Positions 1 to 9,249 of a stretch of DNA of 64,000 nt are shown one piece after another. The notes under the pieces are model-generated. The model saw only the letters and a program-made list of their open reading frames with translations. It had not been told where the DNA came from and searched no databases. This DNA comes from Pseudobowmanella sp964228145 (GTDB taxonomy: Bacteria; Pseudomonadota; Gammaproteobacteria; Enterobacterales; Alteromonadaceae): positions 26,354 to 90,353 of the forward strand of contig CAXQZJ010000079.1 of NCBI GenBank assembly GCA_964228145.1. The letters are read 5' to 3'. The position numbers were made by a program, and so were the translations under genes. How positions within the stretch are numbered: position 1 is the stretch's first letter; each line of letters starts with the position of its first letter.

Positions 1-771
1 GATATTAAAATAAAATCAGTGCCTACCCATGCTGCGTCCAAACCTGTGGTAATGATCCCGAACTGTGCAGCTACTCGTCATGCACATTTCTTCCTTGATG
101 GCAGTGGTCCGGCTGAACTGACACCGCCAAAATTGGAAGACTGGCCAGAAGTAACCTGGGAAGTGGCAGAAGGAACTCGCCGCGTTAATATGGACGAACT
201 GACCAAAGCAGATATTCAGGATTGGAAAGTGGGTGAAACTGTGTTGTTGTCGGGTAAAATGTTGACCGGCCGCGACGCTGCCCATAAGCGTATTCAGTCA
301 ATGATGGAAAGCGGCGAAGGCTTACCTGAAGGGGTGGATTTAACCAACCGCTTTATATATTACGTAGGACCCGTAGATGCTGTGGGTAATGAGGTTGTGG
401 GACCTGCTGGCCCTACAACGGCAACCCGAATGGACAAGTTCACCGATATGATGCTGGAAAAAACAGGTCTGATCGGCATGATTGGTAAGGCAGAACGCGG
501 ACCGGCGACGGTAGACAGTATTGCCAAGCATAATGCGGTTTATTTAATGGCGGTTGGTGGTGCGGCTTACCTGGTGTCCAAAGCGATTAAGAAATCCCGT
601 GTAGTGGCATTTGAGGATCTGGGGATGGAAGCCATATATGAGTTTGAAGTGGAAGACATGCCAGTTACAGTGGCGGTGGATAGCACCGGTGCCAACGCTC
701 ACCAAACGGGCCCGGCAATCTGGAAAGCTAAAATCGAAGACTTGAACGCGAGTTTATCGGCGAAAAAATAA
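1..771 (+). CDS. fumA: Class I fumarate hydratase, C-terminal part (5' end outside window)
   Basis: The reading frame is open from the first base, so the gene is cut by the window edge; only about the last 256 residues are present, against roughly 500-550 for a full class I fumarase. It hydrates fumarate to malate in the TCA cycle using a labile [4Fe-4S] cluster in the cytoplasm. The visible part matches the fumarase/tartrate dehydratase beta domain, with the conserved SGKMLTGRDAAHKR and GPAGPTTATRMDKF stretches and the KAERGP segment. The Fe-S cysteines of the alpha domain mostly lie upstream and cannot be checked. A GTG at 19 is in frame but sits inside the domain, so it is not a believable start. 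The gene ends at a strong hairpin terminator. The family call is firm; the exact paralogue name (fumA or fumB) is not. Confidence 0.9.
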   Translation, partial: DIKIKSVPTHAASKPVVMIPNCAATRHAHFFLDGSGPAELTPPKLEDWPEVTWEVAEGTRRVNMDELTKADIQDWKVGETVLLSGKMLTGRDAAHKRIQSMMESGEGLPEGVDLTNRFIYYVGPVDAVGNEVVGPAGPTTATRMDKFTDMMLEKTGLIGMIGKAERGPATVDSIAKHNAVYLMAVGGAAYLVSKAIKKSRVVAFEDLGMEAIYEFEVEDMPVTVAVDSTGANAHQTGPAIWKAKIEDLNASLSAKK

Positions 772-783
772 CAATAAATAACC

Positions 784-806
784 GGGCCTGTTCGCAGGCC
801 CTTTTT
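784..806 (+). terminator. Rho-independent terminator after fumarase
   Basis: A perfect 7-bp stem (GGGCCTG/CAGGCCC) with a TTCG tetraloop is followed at once by five T. It lies 12 bases after the fumarase stop and before rmuC. Confidence 0.9.
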
Positions 807-823
807 GATGTAAAGGATTGCGT

Positions 824-2236
824 ATGCAACTTGATGCTTCCACCTTGCTGGCAGGTGTAGCCCTTATCGCCATGATCCTTGGTATCGTGATAGGGATATT
901 CAGCCAAAGAGGTCGTATTCAAAGCTCTCAACAGCTGGTACAACAAAGTAACGAAGAAAAACAATCGCTATTAGCGCAAATTGACACCTTGCGTGAGACA
1001 CAACTCGCAGCCCAACGGCAGGAAGGCGAACTGTCGTCCTTGCGCGCACAGTTGGATAATGTGCGCCTTGATGCAGAAAACTGGCAGCAACAATGGCGCG
1101 CGTCGCAACAGGCACTGAGTGAACATAAATCCAATGCCGAGGCGCAACAAGCCCGGTTGCAAAGCACACTGCAAGCCAACGAAGATAAAATTCGGTTGTT
1201 GCAGGAGGCCGAGCAACGACTGATCCAGCAGTTTGAAAACCTTGCCAATAAGATTTTTGAACAAAAAACAGAAAAGTTTTCGGCAGCAAATAAGCAAGGG
1301 CTTGATGCCTTACTCACCCCCCTTAAAGATCAGATAGAAGGGTTCAAACGTCAGGTCAGTGATCATTATGTCAAAGAGGGTCAGGAAAGGGCGTCGCTGA
1401 AAACCGAAATTCTGACGTTAAAACAATTAAATCAGCGGATTACTGAAGATGCGGCAGCACTGACTAAAGCATTAAAAGGCGATAATAAACAACAAGGTAA
1501 TTGGGGCGAGGTTGTCTTGGATCGCATTTTAAGTCAGTCAGGACTGCGTGAGGGGCACGAGTTTCACACCCAGAGCCAATATCGTTCTGAAGAAGGTAAA
1601 GCCTACAAACCTGATGTCATTGTGGATTTACCCAATGACAAGCAAGTGATTATCGACTCTAAAGTGTCGTTGTCTGCCTATGAGCGTTATTTCAACGAAG
1701 AAGATGAAGGACAGCGTGAAGTTTATTTACGTGAACATGTCACCTCGATTCGAAATCATATAAAAGAACTGGGCAAAAAGGATTATCAGAAGCTAGAAGG
1801 GGTACGTACCCTTGACTATGTGCTGATGTTTATCCCCATTGAACCGGCATTTTTGTTGGCGCTTGATAAGGATCCCGAGTTGGTAAAACTGGCATTAGAT
1901 AATAATATAATGCTGGTGAGCCCGACCAACTTACTGGTTGCTCTGCGCACCATCAATAATATTTGGCAGTACGAGTATCAAAACCAGAATGCGCAACACA
2001 TCGCTAAAAAAGCCGCAGATTTATACGACAAGTTTGTGTCCTTTACCGATGATATGCAGGGGCTCGGCAGAGCGATGGACACGCTGAGTAAGCGTTATGA
2101 AGGAGCTATGAATAAACTGAGTGAAGGACGTGGTAACTTAGTACGCCGTGCCGAAGAATTTAAGGCCATGGGTGTACAAAGCAGTAAAAAGATCGATCCC
2201 AAATTATTGGATGTCGATAGAGTAACTGAAGAATAG
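824..2236 (+). CDS. rmuC: DNA recombination protein RmuC
   Basis: RmuC-family protein of 470 residues. The family carries a restriction-endonuclease-like fold and limits inversion between short repeats; its biochemical reaction is not well established. The sequence shows one N-terminal membrane segment (about residues 8-27), then a long Gln/Glu-rich coiled coil to about residue 145, then the conserved domain, including the IIDSKVSLSAYERYF segment typical of the family. I chose ATG 824 because AAAGGA lies six bases upstream; a TTG at 818 is in frame but overlaps that ribosome binding site. It follows the fumarase terminator and is nine bases from the CBS gene, so the two probably share a transcript. 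Confidence 0.92.
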   Translation: MQLDASTLLAGVALIAMILGIVIGIFSQRGRIQSSQQLVQQSNEEKQSLLAQIDTLRETQLAAQRQEGELSSLRAQLDNVRLDAENWQQQWRASQQALSEHKSNAEAQQARLQSTLQANEDKIRLLQEAEQRLIQQFENLANKIFEQKTEKFSAANKQGLDALLTPLKDQIEGFKRQVSDHYVKEGQERASLKTEILTLKQLNQRITEDAAALTKALKGDNKQQGNWGEVVLDRILSQSGLREGHEFHTQSQYRSEEGKAYKPDVIVDLPNDKQVIIDSKVSLSAYERYFNEEDEGQREVYLREHVTSIRNHIKELGKKDYQKLEGVRTLDYVLMFIPIEPAFLLALDKDPELVKLALDNNIMLVSPTNLLVALRTINNIWQYEYQNQNAQHIAKKAADLYDKFVSFTDDMQGLGRAMDTLSKRYEGAMNKLSEGRGNLVRRAEEFKAMGVQSSKKIDPKLLDVDRVTEE

Positions 2237-2245
2237 CAGGCTAAC

Positions 2246-2671
2246 ATGATGAAAGTGGCTGATATCATGAGTACCCGGGTTGTCTCGGTTTCAATGGATG
2301 ACCGCTTGTCGGTGGTTTACGATATCTTTCGTCAAGTTAACTTCCATCATTTGGTGGTAGTTGCAGATAAACGTCTGATAGGCGTGCTGTCTGATCGGGA
2401 CTTGTTCAAGGCAATAAGCCCCAGGGTAGGTACAAAGGCGGCGACCCCCTTGGATGACACTTCGTTAAATAAACGGGTTCACCAAATCATGACCAGAGAG
2501 CCTATCACCCTAAACGTGAATGCCGGGTTGATGGATGCAGTGAAGCTGTTTAATCGCAATAAAATTTCATGCTTACCCGTGGTTGATGACAAACATCACT
2601 GTGTGGGCATGCTCAGTTGGCGGGATATATTCCACTATATCGAGCAGAAGAAAAGTAGCTCACAAAAATGA
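2246..2671 (+). CDS. CBS-domain pair protein
   Basis: A 141-residue cytoplasmic protein that is almost entirely two CBS domains (about residues 1-60 and 78-136). The first begins VADIMSTRVVSVSMDDRL and the second is marked by IMTREPITLNVNAGLMDAV. Such stand-alone pairs usually bind adenine nucleotides and act as energy or ligand sensors; no fused effector domain is present, so the target is unknown. It starts nine bases after rmuC and ends at a clear terminator, so it is probably the last gene of an rmuC transcript. Two consecutive ATG codons (2246, 2249) leave a one-residue start ambiguity. Confidence 0.88.
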   Translation: MMKVADIMSTRVVSVSMDDRLSVVYDIFRQVNFHHLVVVADKRLIGVLSDRDLFKAISPRVGTKAATPLDDTSLNKRVHQIMTREPITLNVNAGLMDAVKLFNRNKISCLPVVDDKHHCVGMLSWRDIFHYIEQKKSSSQK

Positions 2672-2673
2672 AT

Positions 2674-2700
2674 TAAGGCGCACGACGCGCCTTATTTTTT
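2674..2700 (+). terminator. Rho-independent terminator after CBS gene
   Basis: An 8-bp stem (TAAGGCGC/GCGCCTTA) with a five-base loop runs into six T, three bases after the CBS gene stop. It lies between convergent genes. Confidence 0.88.
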
Positions 2701-2736
2701 GCTAAATGCAAGGCTTGAGGGCGGTCTGTGGCGTAC

Positions 2737-3420
2737 CTAAAATCTCAGTCCTAACGCTTCACAAATAAAGCGCTGCAGAGGTTGCGCACGACCATATAAG
2801 CGGGCTGCCTGCTCTGGCAAATCCTGTTGCAGCACCCAATCATCCTGCACTGGGCAAATGGCGATAAAGTCTTTACGTTTAATTTCTTCGATTAACGGAT
2901 GCGTTTTATCAAAACCTCGGGGCGGGCGACTCAGTGATTCACCTCCCATATGATAGTATTCAGTAAAGGGTGGGTGTTCAATGGCATCTTGATACTGGGC
3001 GCTTTGGTTGGCTATTTTGTCACGTATTTGTTTAAGCGCATTGCTTTGAGGACGCCAAACGCCAACACCCAAGAAACAGTTATCAGGTTGAATATGCAGA
3101 TAGAATCCGGGGGCATGAACATCTTTGCCTATTTCGTGGCGAAACTGAATACCAATATTGGTTTTGTAAGGTGCTTTATTTTTACTGAAGCGAACGTCTC
3201 GATAGACCCGCATTAATGAGCCGCCAATCTTTTTGGGATTGGCCTCATAATGGGGAGAAATCATCTTAATCCAGCTCTGCATTTGTTCAATAAATGCCAA
3301 TGCCGGCTCCCGGACTAGACTTTCATAATCGTTTTTGTGGTCATTGAACCAGCTTTTGTCATTGTTAACGGCCAGTTTGTTGAGAAAGTCGAAAGTCTTA
3401 TGTGTGAAATGTTGGGTCAT
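2737..3420 (-). CDS. DUF2461 / TIGR02453 family protein
   Basis: A 227-residue soluble protein matching the TIGR02453 (DUF2461) family by its N-terminal TFDFLNKLAVNNDKSWFNDHK and the central RVYRDVRFSKNKAPYKTNIG motif. No enzymatic role is established for the family, and none can be read from the sequence. It has no signal peptide or membrane segment. It lies seven bases downstream of ppsR on the same strand and is probably cotranscribed with it, although nothing else ties it functionally to PEP synthase. Confidence 0.85.
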   Translation of the reverse strand: MTQHFTHKTFDFLNKLAVNNDKSWFNDHKNDYESLVREPALAFIEQMQSWIKMISPHYEANPKKIGGSLMRVYRDVRFSKNKAPYKTNIGIQFRHEIGKDVHAPGFYLHIQPDNCFLGVGVWRPQSNALKQIRDKIANQSAQYQDAIEHPPFTEYYHMGGESLSRPPRGFDKTHPLIEEIKRKDFIAICPVQDDWVLQQDLPEQAARLYGRAQPLQRFICEALGLRF

Positions 3421-3427
3421 TAGATCC

Positions 3428-4240
3428 TCAGTATTTACGCCTTTCCAGGCCAGTGATGGCCAGAATTTTTGCAGAGATTTCCTCTACCGAATAAGCGGTA
3501 CTATCGAGAAATGGGATCTTTTCCCGGCGATACAAGTTTTCTACTTCTCTTAATTCAATCCGACATTGCTGCATTGACGCATATCGACTGTTTGCCCGGC
3601 GCTCTGTGCGGATTTCATGTAAACGTTGTGTCGCGATGGTAAGGCCAAATAGTTTGTTTTTGTAGCGTTTCAACTCCGGTGGAAGTTTCAGATTTTCTCG
3701 CATATCGTCTTCGGTAAAGGGGTAGTTAGCAGCTTTAATACCGTATTGAAGCGCCAAATAGAGACTGGTGGGCGTTTTACCGGAGCGAGAAACGCCACAC
3801 AGTATAATGTCTGCCTCACCATAATTTTTCAGATTGGTGCCATCATCATTGGCTAAGGCGTAATTTACCGCTTCTATGCGAATGTCATAGGTTTTCTCAT
3901 GAATACTGTGGGTTCTGTGTTTTTCCGGTTTCGCCGTCATGCCCAGTGCAGTTTCAACCTGAGGAACAAAATGATTGAGGAAATCGTAATTAATACCCTC
4001 GGAACGAGACACAATTTCACGTACTTCAGGATTTACTATGGTGTGGAAGACTAATGGGCGCTCGCCTGTTTCTTGAAAATTTACAGAAATTTTTCGATTT
4101 ACTTCAAGTGCTTGTTCGGGGGTTTCAATAAAAGGGATGGTCACATGCTTGAATTGGATCGGGAATAACGACAGCAATGCGTGGCCAAACACTTCAGATG
4201 TGATGGCTGTGCCATCTGAGATATAAAATGATGTGCGCAA
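3428..4240 (-). CDS. ppsR: PEP synthase regulatory protein (bifunctional kinase/phosphorylase)
   Basis: A 270-residue member of the DUF299 family. In this family, PpsR inactivates PEP synthase by ADP-dependent phosphorylation of a threonine and reactivates it by Pi-dependent dephosphorylation. The P-loop GVSRSGKT is at residues 149-156, and the N-terminal FYISDGTAIT motif is present. The start is a TTG at 4240 preceded by AAGGA at good spacing. A nearby ATG at 4245 is in another frame, and no in-frame ATG fits the conserved N terminus. It is divergent from its target ppsA across about 220 bp. Confidence 0.94.
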   Translation of the reverse strand: MRTSFYISDGTAITSEVFGHALLSLFPIQFKHVTIPFIETPEQALEVNRKISVNFQETGERPLVFHTIVNPEVREIVSRSEGINYDFLNHFVPQVETALGMTAKPEKHRTHSIHEKTYDIRIEAVNYALANDDGTNLKNYGEADIILCGVSRSGKTPTSLYLALQYGIKAANYPFTEDDMRENLKLPPELKRYKNKLFGLTIATQRLHEIRTERRANSRYASMQQCRIELREVENLYRREKIPFLDSTAYSVEEISAKILAITGLERRKY

Positions 4241-4461
4241 AACATTTCCTTAACAATGTTGTAATTTTATTACCAAAATAAATAAGAGTTTACTTTGTTA
4301 TAACTGACAGCATAAAATCCAGCTAAAAATTTGCCAACATTCAAGGATTTGAATCTGGCAAAGCGGCGCCGAGAGTCGTAACAGTTTCTGCATTCAGGGC
4401 GAAAAAAACAATAAAAAGTGCCGTGAGTTACATCACACCGACACAACAGGAGTACCCTACA

Positions 4462-6840
4462 GTGCACCAATACGTTCTATGGTATCAACAGCTTGGCATG
4501 GGCGATGTTGAAAGGGTGGGAGGCAAAAATGCCTCTCTGGGCGAGATGATATCTAACCTCGCAAACGCGGGTGTGGAAGTGCCCGGTGGTTTTGCGACCA
4601 CAGCCCAGGCGTTTAATGACTTTCTCGAGCAAAGTGGTCTGGATGCCAAAATCCACGCCTTGCTTGATGAACTGGACGTTGATGACGTAAATGCACTTGC
4701 CGTCGCCGGTAAAACCATCCGCGACTGGATTATCGACGAGCCATTTCAAGACGAATTTAATCAGCAAATCGAACAAGCCTTTGCCCAACTCCAGGGTGAA
4801 ATGGGCGACGAAGCTTCATTTGCTGTTCGCTCTTCTGCGACCGCTGAAGATATGCCTGATGCGTCATTTGCCGGCCAACAAGAAACCTTTTTGAACGTGA
4901 AAGGGCTCGACGCCGTAATGACAGCGATTAAGCATGTCTTCGCTTCATTATTTAACGACCGCGCGATTTCTTACCGCGTTCATCAGGGCTACAGCCATAA
5001 AGGCGTAGCCTTGTCAGCTGGTATTCAGCGAATGGTGCGCAGTGATATCGCGGCTTCTGGCGTAATGTTCAGTATCGATACCGAGTCGGGTTTCGATCAG
5101 GTCGTGTTTATTACCAGTTCTTACGGTCTGGGTGAAATGGTCGTGCAAGGCGCGGTCAACCCAGATGAGTTTTACGTGCACAAACCGACCCTGGCGGCAG
5201 GTCATCAGTCCATCTTGCGACGCAACATTGGAAGCAAGATGACGCAAATGATTTATTCCTCAGATGCAGCCCATGGTAAGCAAGTCGAAATCGTTGACGT
5301 AGACAGCGCTAAAAGTCAGAGCTTTTCCATTAGCGATGACGAAGTACAACAATTGGCCCGTCAGGCCGTCATCATCGAAAAACACTACGGTCGTCCAATG
5401 GATATCGAGTGGGCCAAAGACGGCGTGGATGGCAAGCTATACATAGTACAGGCAAGACCAGAGACGGTACGGAGCCGTGAAGATGTACAGGTGATTGAGC
5501 GATTCAGCCTCAAAGGCAATGCCAATGTGCTAGTACAAGGCCGGGCTATTGGCCACAAGATTGGTGCGGGTAAGGCCAAAGTACTGGCTAGCATCGATGA
5601 AATGGACAAAATCCAACCTGGCGATGTACTGGTGACCGACATGACTGATCCCGACTGGGAGCCGATTATGAAACGTGCAGCTGCAATCGTAACTAACCGT
5701 GGTGGCCGTACCTGTCACGCGGCGATTATTGCCCGTGAGTTAGGCATTCCGGCTGTGGTAGGTTGCGGTGATGCCACCTCACTGATCAAAAATGGTCAGG
5801 CAATCACGGTTTCATGTGCAGAGGGGGATACCGGGTTCATTTATGATGATGAGTTAGAGTTCGATGTAAGCACGTCCCGAATCGATAGTATGCCGGATTT
5901 ACCGTTAAAGGTGATGATGAACGTCGGTAACCCGGACACAGCGTTTGGCTTTGCGCGTTTACCCCATGCTGGTGTTGGCTTGGCGCGGCTAGAGTTTATT
6001 ATCAATCGTATGATTGGCGTACACCCTAAAGCCTTGCTTAATTACGATGAGCAACCTGAGGATGTGAAGCAGGACATTGACTTGATGATGGCCGGATATG
6101 CTTCACCAAAAGAGTTTTACATCCAACGCTTGGCGGAGGGGATTTCCACCATTGCTGCGGCGTTTTCTCCACAAAAAGTTATTGTACGTATGTCAGATTT
6201 TAAATCTAATGAGTACTTTAACCTGGTTGGTGGCTATCAATATGAGCCGGATGAAGAAAACCCAATGCTTGGATTCCGCGGTGCCAGTCGCTATATCGAT
6301 GAGTCGTTCCGTGATTGTTTTGCGTTGGAATGTGAAGCCATCAAGCGTGTACGCAATCAAATGGGGCTAACCAACGTTGAAATTATGATCCCCTTTGTGC
6401 GCACTTTGGACGAGGGTCGCGCCGTTATTGATCTGTTGGCAGAGGAAGGCTTGAAACAAGGCGAGGATGGTTTACGCGTTATTATGATGTGTGAATTGCC
6501 ATCCAATGCTTTACTCGCTGATCAATTCCTGGATATTTTTGATGGATTCTCAATTGGGTCCAACGATTTGACTCAGTTAACCCTAGGACTCGACCGTGAC
6601 TCTGGCGTGATCGCTCACCTGTTCGATGAGCGTAACGAAGCAGTTAAAGCACTATTAGCTATGGCAATTAAGGCAGCTAAAGCGCGCGGCAAGTATGTGG
6701 GCATTTGTGGTCAGGGTCCATCGGATCATGAGGACTTTGCGGCCTGGCTGGTTGAGCAAGGCATTGATAGTGTGTCACTCAACCCTGATACTGTGGTTGA
6801 AACCTGGTTATATCTGGGTAAAAAGTTTGCTAACGCTTAA
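4462..6840 (+). CDS. ppsA: Phosphoenolpyruvate synthase
   Basis: PEP synthase converts pyruvate, ATP and water to PEP, AMP and Pi for gluconeogenesis. The sequence shows the N-terminal ATP-grasp domain (GGKNASLGEM, and the VRSSATAEDMPDASFAGQQET segment), the phosphohistidine domain with GGRTCHAAI (His419), and the C-terminal PEP-binding barrel with GICGQG (Cys749). I chose GTG 4462, with AGGAG nine bases upstream, which gives 792 residues and a normal start HQYVLWYQQLGM. An earlier GTG at 4423 is in frame but adds an unusual 13-residue extension containing the ribosome binding site. It is divergent from its regulator ppsR and ends at a strong terminator. Confidence 0.96.
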   Translation: MHQYVLWYQQLGMGDVERVGGKNASLGEMISNLANAGVEVPGGFATTAQAFNDFLEQSGLDAKIHALLDELDVDDVNALAVAGKTIRDWIIDEPFQDEFNQQIEQAFAQLQGEMGDEASFAVRSSATAEDMPDASFAGQQETFLNVKGLDAVMTAIKHVFASLFNDRAISYRVHQGYSHKGVALSAGIQRMVRSDIAASGVMFSIDTESGFDQVVFITSSYGLGEMVVQGAVNPDEFYVHKPTLAAGHQSILRRNIGSKMTQMIYSSDAAHGKQVEIVDVDSAKSQSFSISDDEVQQLARQAVIIEKHYGRPMDIEWAKDGVDGKLYIVQARPETVRSREDVQVIERFSLKGNANVLVQGRAIGHKIGAGKAKVLASIDEMDKIQPGDVLVTDMTDPDWEPIMKRAAAIVTNRGGRTCHAAIIARELGIPAVVGCGDATSLIKNGQAITVSCAEGDTGFIYDDELEFDVSTSRIDSMPDLPLKVMMNVGNPDTAFGFARLPHAGVGLARLEFIINRMIGVHPKALLNYDEQPEDVKQDIDLMMAGYASPKEFYIQRLAEGISTIAAAFSPQKVIVRMSDFKSNEYFNLVGGYQYEPDEENPMLGFRGASRYIDESFRDCFALECEAIKRVRNQMGLTNVEIMIPFVRTLDEGRAVIDLLAEEGLKQGEDGLRVIMMCELPSNALLADQFLDIFDGFSIGSNDLTQLTLGLDRDSGVIAHLFDERNEAVKALLAMAIKAAKARGKYVGICGQGPSDHEDFAAWLVEQGIDSVSLNPDTVVETWLYLGKKFANA

Positions 6841-6868
6841 TTAATAAAAACAACAACACAGAGAAACT

Positions 6869-6893
6869 AAAGCGGCCTTTGCGCCGCTTTTTT
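6869..6893 (+). terminator. Rho-independent terminator after ppsA
   Basis: An 8-bp stem (AAAGCGGC/GCCGCTTT) with a six-base loop is followed by a T run, 28 bases after the ppsA stop. Confidence 0.9.
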
Positions 6894-6985
6894 CTTTCCA
6901 CCAACGCAGAAAATGGTTGCAAGAGAAAAGCGTGTTATCCTGCGCTATTGGAGCAACTTGAATCAATCGAGAAAAGGATATCCTG

Positions 6986-7612
6986 ATGAAGCGTAGACTG
7001 GTTTTGATGCTGTCGTTATGTTCGACCTTGTTACAGGCTGAGGTAAATGTCACCAGTCAGTTTGGCTTCTCTGCCACCTTGCCAGAGGGTTGGTTCGTAG
7101 TGAGTCCGAATGCCATTGCTGAAATGAATCAACAGCAAACGTTGGAATCGTTGGGGATTGCAGAGTTCGCAGAGCCAACGACGCTTAATGAAATTTTGGC
7201 CAAGGTAAAAGGCGGTAACGTCGAGTTTTTTTATGATAAGCGATACCTTAACGCGTTAAATAAGAACCACATTAGTCTCCAACTTGGTCAGCCTATGGGC
7301 GTCAGGTCGGTTGAGGAGGCCGAAGCCGAATGTAAAAACGTGCCTGCCTATTTGGATGATTTGTTTGGTGAACCTGTCGAGTTACTGTCATGTCGGCTTG
7401 TGAGCATGAATGGCTGGCCTGTATTTCATCATGCGTACACGATCCCCTCACAATCCATTACGGTGATCAACGAGATGGTCCACGTCAATCAACAGTATTC
7501 GTTGATTTTCGTGGGTGGGGCAGGCAGCGACATGGAAGGTGTGGGCAGGATGCGAGCTGCTCAGCAAGCATTAATAGAAGCGGTAGTAGAGGATTTTCAG
7601 GCGCAAAGATAG
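6986..7612 (+). CDS. Exported protein of unknown function
   Basis: A 208-residue protein with a typical Sec signal peptide: KRR, then a hydrophobic stretch, with likely cleavage after LLQA near residue 18. The mature part has no membrane segment and two cysteines (in EAECKNV and LLSCRLV) that could form a disulfide in the periplasm. The mature start, with a FSATLPEGW motif, resembles proteins in which an N-terminal beta strand leads into an amphipathic fold, but I do not recognise the family. ATG 6986 has AAGGA upstream. It stands alone after the ppsA terminator; about 190 bp with no visible gene separate it from the next one. Confidence 0.75.
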   Translation: MKRRLVLMLSLCSTLLQAEVNVTSQFGFSATLPEGWFVVSPNAIAEMNQQQTLESLGIAEFAEPTTLNEILAKVKGGNVEFFYDKRYLNALNKNHISLQLGQPMGVRSVEEAEAECKNVPAYLDDLFGEPVELLSCRLVSMNGWPVFHHAYTIPSQSITVINEMVHVNQQYSLIFVGGAGSDMEGVGRMRAAQQALIEAVVEDFQAQR

Positions 7613-7801
7613 AACGTCGTGTCTGTTAGCGGTCAGCAAATGTAATAAGGAACAGTGGGTTCAATCAGTCTGGGATTGTTCAAGAACGGACTCAGTAGCG
7701 GCCAACCCAAAGGACCACTTGTGGTTTAAACTATCCTATGTGCCGACACGACTCACAAATAACATGGACATCATTAAGTGGCGACAGTCCTTTGACCCAG
7801 G

Positions 7802-8314
7802 ATGACTCGGAGGCAGGGTTTGAAAATCCTTTTTATACTGTTTATGGCGTTTTCACTTCCGGCACAAGCGATGGCGACAGCAGAGAAAACTTTACAGTTG
7901 CTGTGGCAGTCGTTGTCCCACGATCCTCATTCCGGACCCGATATCAGCCTGTTAGAGCAAATATTTCATCCTCAAGGCGTGGTCTATGCTGTTACGCGTG
8001 ATAATGATAAACCTGAGTTGAAGAAATGGTCGGTGGCGGAGTTTATACGGCAATTAGATAAGATCCATGAGAAAGGATTTTATGAATGCGAGATAAGCCG
8101 CGAAATTAAAATCTTTAATGATATCGCCCACGCAATCAGTCTGGTGTCGACGCGAATTGATAAATATCAGCAAGAGCCGGAGTTTATTGGCGTGAACAGT
8201 ATTCAACTTTATTATGATCAAAAACGCTGGCTGATAGTTTCACTCTATTATCAAGTGCCTGACAAGGTACCAGCGCGTGCATTAGCTGAGGACCAACAGA
8301 AATGTCTGCACTAA
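7802..8314 (+). CDS. Exported small protein, NTF2/SnoaL-like
   Basis: A protein of about 165-170 residues with an N-terminal signal peptide (KILFILFMAFSLPAQA). The mature length and the final strands (IQLYYDQKRWLIVSLYYQV) resemble the NTF2/SnoaL-like cone fold, but this is shape similarity rather than a named family. The start is uncertain. ATG 7802 has no ribosome binding site, whereas an in-frame TTG at 7820 has GGAGG six bases upstream and gives a cleaner signal peptide. The ATG form would add TRRQGLK, which looks superficially like a twin-arginine motif. It is 51 bp before the GFA gene on the same strand. Confidence 0.7.
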   Translation: MTRRQGLKILFILFMAFSLPAQAMATAEKTLQLLWQSLSHDPHSGPDISLLEQIFHPQGVVYAVTRDNDKPELKKWSVAEFIRQLDKIHEKGFYECEISREIKIFNDIAHAISLVSTRIDKYQQEPEFIGVNSIQLYYDQKRWLIVSLYYQVPDKVPARALAEDQQKCLH

Positions 8315-8365
8315 CAAGCGAGTTACGGCTAAGCTAAATGGCTTTTTAGAAGGGATTCGGTAAAA

Positions 8366-8770
8366 ATGAAAAATACTTCAGGTTCGTGTTTATGTGGCGT
8401 GGTTCGGTTTGAAATTCGTGGAGATTTTGAACGGTTTTTTCTTTGTCACTGCACGTATTGTCAAAAAGATACCGGTAGCGCCCATGCTGCAAATTTGTTT
8501 TCAACTACCGCCAAATTGTCGTGGCTATCCGGTCAGCACAAGGTTCGCACATTCACTCTGCCAAACACCAGGCATGTTAAGAGCTTTTGTAATGTGTGTG
8601 GCTCGGCGCTGCCAGTTTGTCAAAATGGTGGCGACCTGTTGGTCGTTCCTGCTGGCAGTTTAGATCAGGAAGTCAGTGAGCGACCAGATGGACACATTTA
8701 TTGTGCGCGGCGGGCGAGTTGGGACACCTGTTTGCAGGAAATTACTGAATTTCCTTTACTGCCTGAATAA
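8366..8770 (+). CDS. GFA-family zinc-binding protein
   Basis: A 134-residue protein of the GFA/CENP-V (Mss4-like) fold. The paired zinc cysteines are visible: GSCLCGVV near residues 7-11, CHCTYCQ near 28-33 and FCNVCGS near 71-76. The family is named after glutathione-dependent formaldehyde activation, but most members have no proven activity and the spontaneous glutathione-formaldehyde reaction may not need them. It is cytoplasmic. ATG 8366 has a weak purine-rich leader. It sits 13 bp before a small membrane protein and probably shares its transcript. Confidence 0.85.
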   Translation: MKNTSGSCLCGVVRFEIRGDFERFFLCHCTYCQKDTGSAHAANLFSTTAKLSWLSGQHKVRTFTLPNTRHVKSFCNVCGSALPVCQNGGDLLVVPAGSLDQEVSERPDGHIYCARRASWDTCLQEITEFPLLPE

Positions 8771-8783
8771 CCAAGGAACGACC

Positions 8784-9170
8784 ATGAGATTAGTGTGGAT
8801 TAGCTATTGCGCTCTACTGTTGGCACTGGCATTAGCGCGACTAATTGAACGAATTTGGATAGATAGCGGTGGATTTTTTAGCCGTTACTTGCCTTTGATA
8901 CTGACACTCGTAATAGTAATCGGCATCTATGCGAGCTTAAAACAACGCCGCTTATTCGTCAGAGGCTTTTGGCTGAGTGTCGTGGCGACAGTCGCGCTAA
9001 TTATCGTCTCGGCTAGCCTGTTGTTCATATATTTGGGTGTCACTTCCCACTGGGGGGCGATGGGCGTGTGGCTATTGCTGCTATCTGCGTTGGTATTAAT
9101 ACCCGGTGCCTGGAGGTTAAGAATCTACAGTGCTAAATCAAACCCAATATGGGCAAATCGTCAGCGCTAG
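8784..9170 (+). CDS. Small four-helix membrane protein, unknown
   Basis: A 128-residue protein dominated by hydrophobic segments near residues 3-20, 33-50, 60-82 and 90-108, with a basic C-terminal tail. I do not recognise a family. ATG 8784 has AAGGA seven bases upstream. A longer reading frame begins at 8676 inside the GFA gene, but its extra N-terminal part is only an out-of-frame reading of that gene. It is probably cotranscribed with the GFA gene; no function can be inferred. Confidence 0.7.
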   Translation: MRLVWISYCALLLALALARLIERIWIDSGGFFSRYLPLILTLVIVIGIYASLKQRRLFVRGFWLSVVATVALIIVSASLLFIYLGVTSHWGAMGVWLLLLSALVLIPGAWRLRIYSAKSNPIWANRQR

Positions 9171-9249
9171 CTGCTAGAAACCCTATGCAACTAGTGTCTC
9201 AACCACACAGCAGGTTATTGACCAACAAACCGTATGTAAAAGGAGTGAA

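Noticed and set aside
7802..7822. Twin-arginine motif in the exported protein (TRRQGLK)
   Set aside because: The residues exist only if ATG 7802 is the start; the ribosome binding site favours TTG 7820, which removes them, and the consensus Phe is missing.
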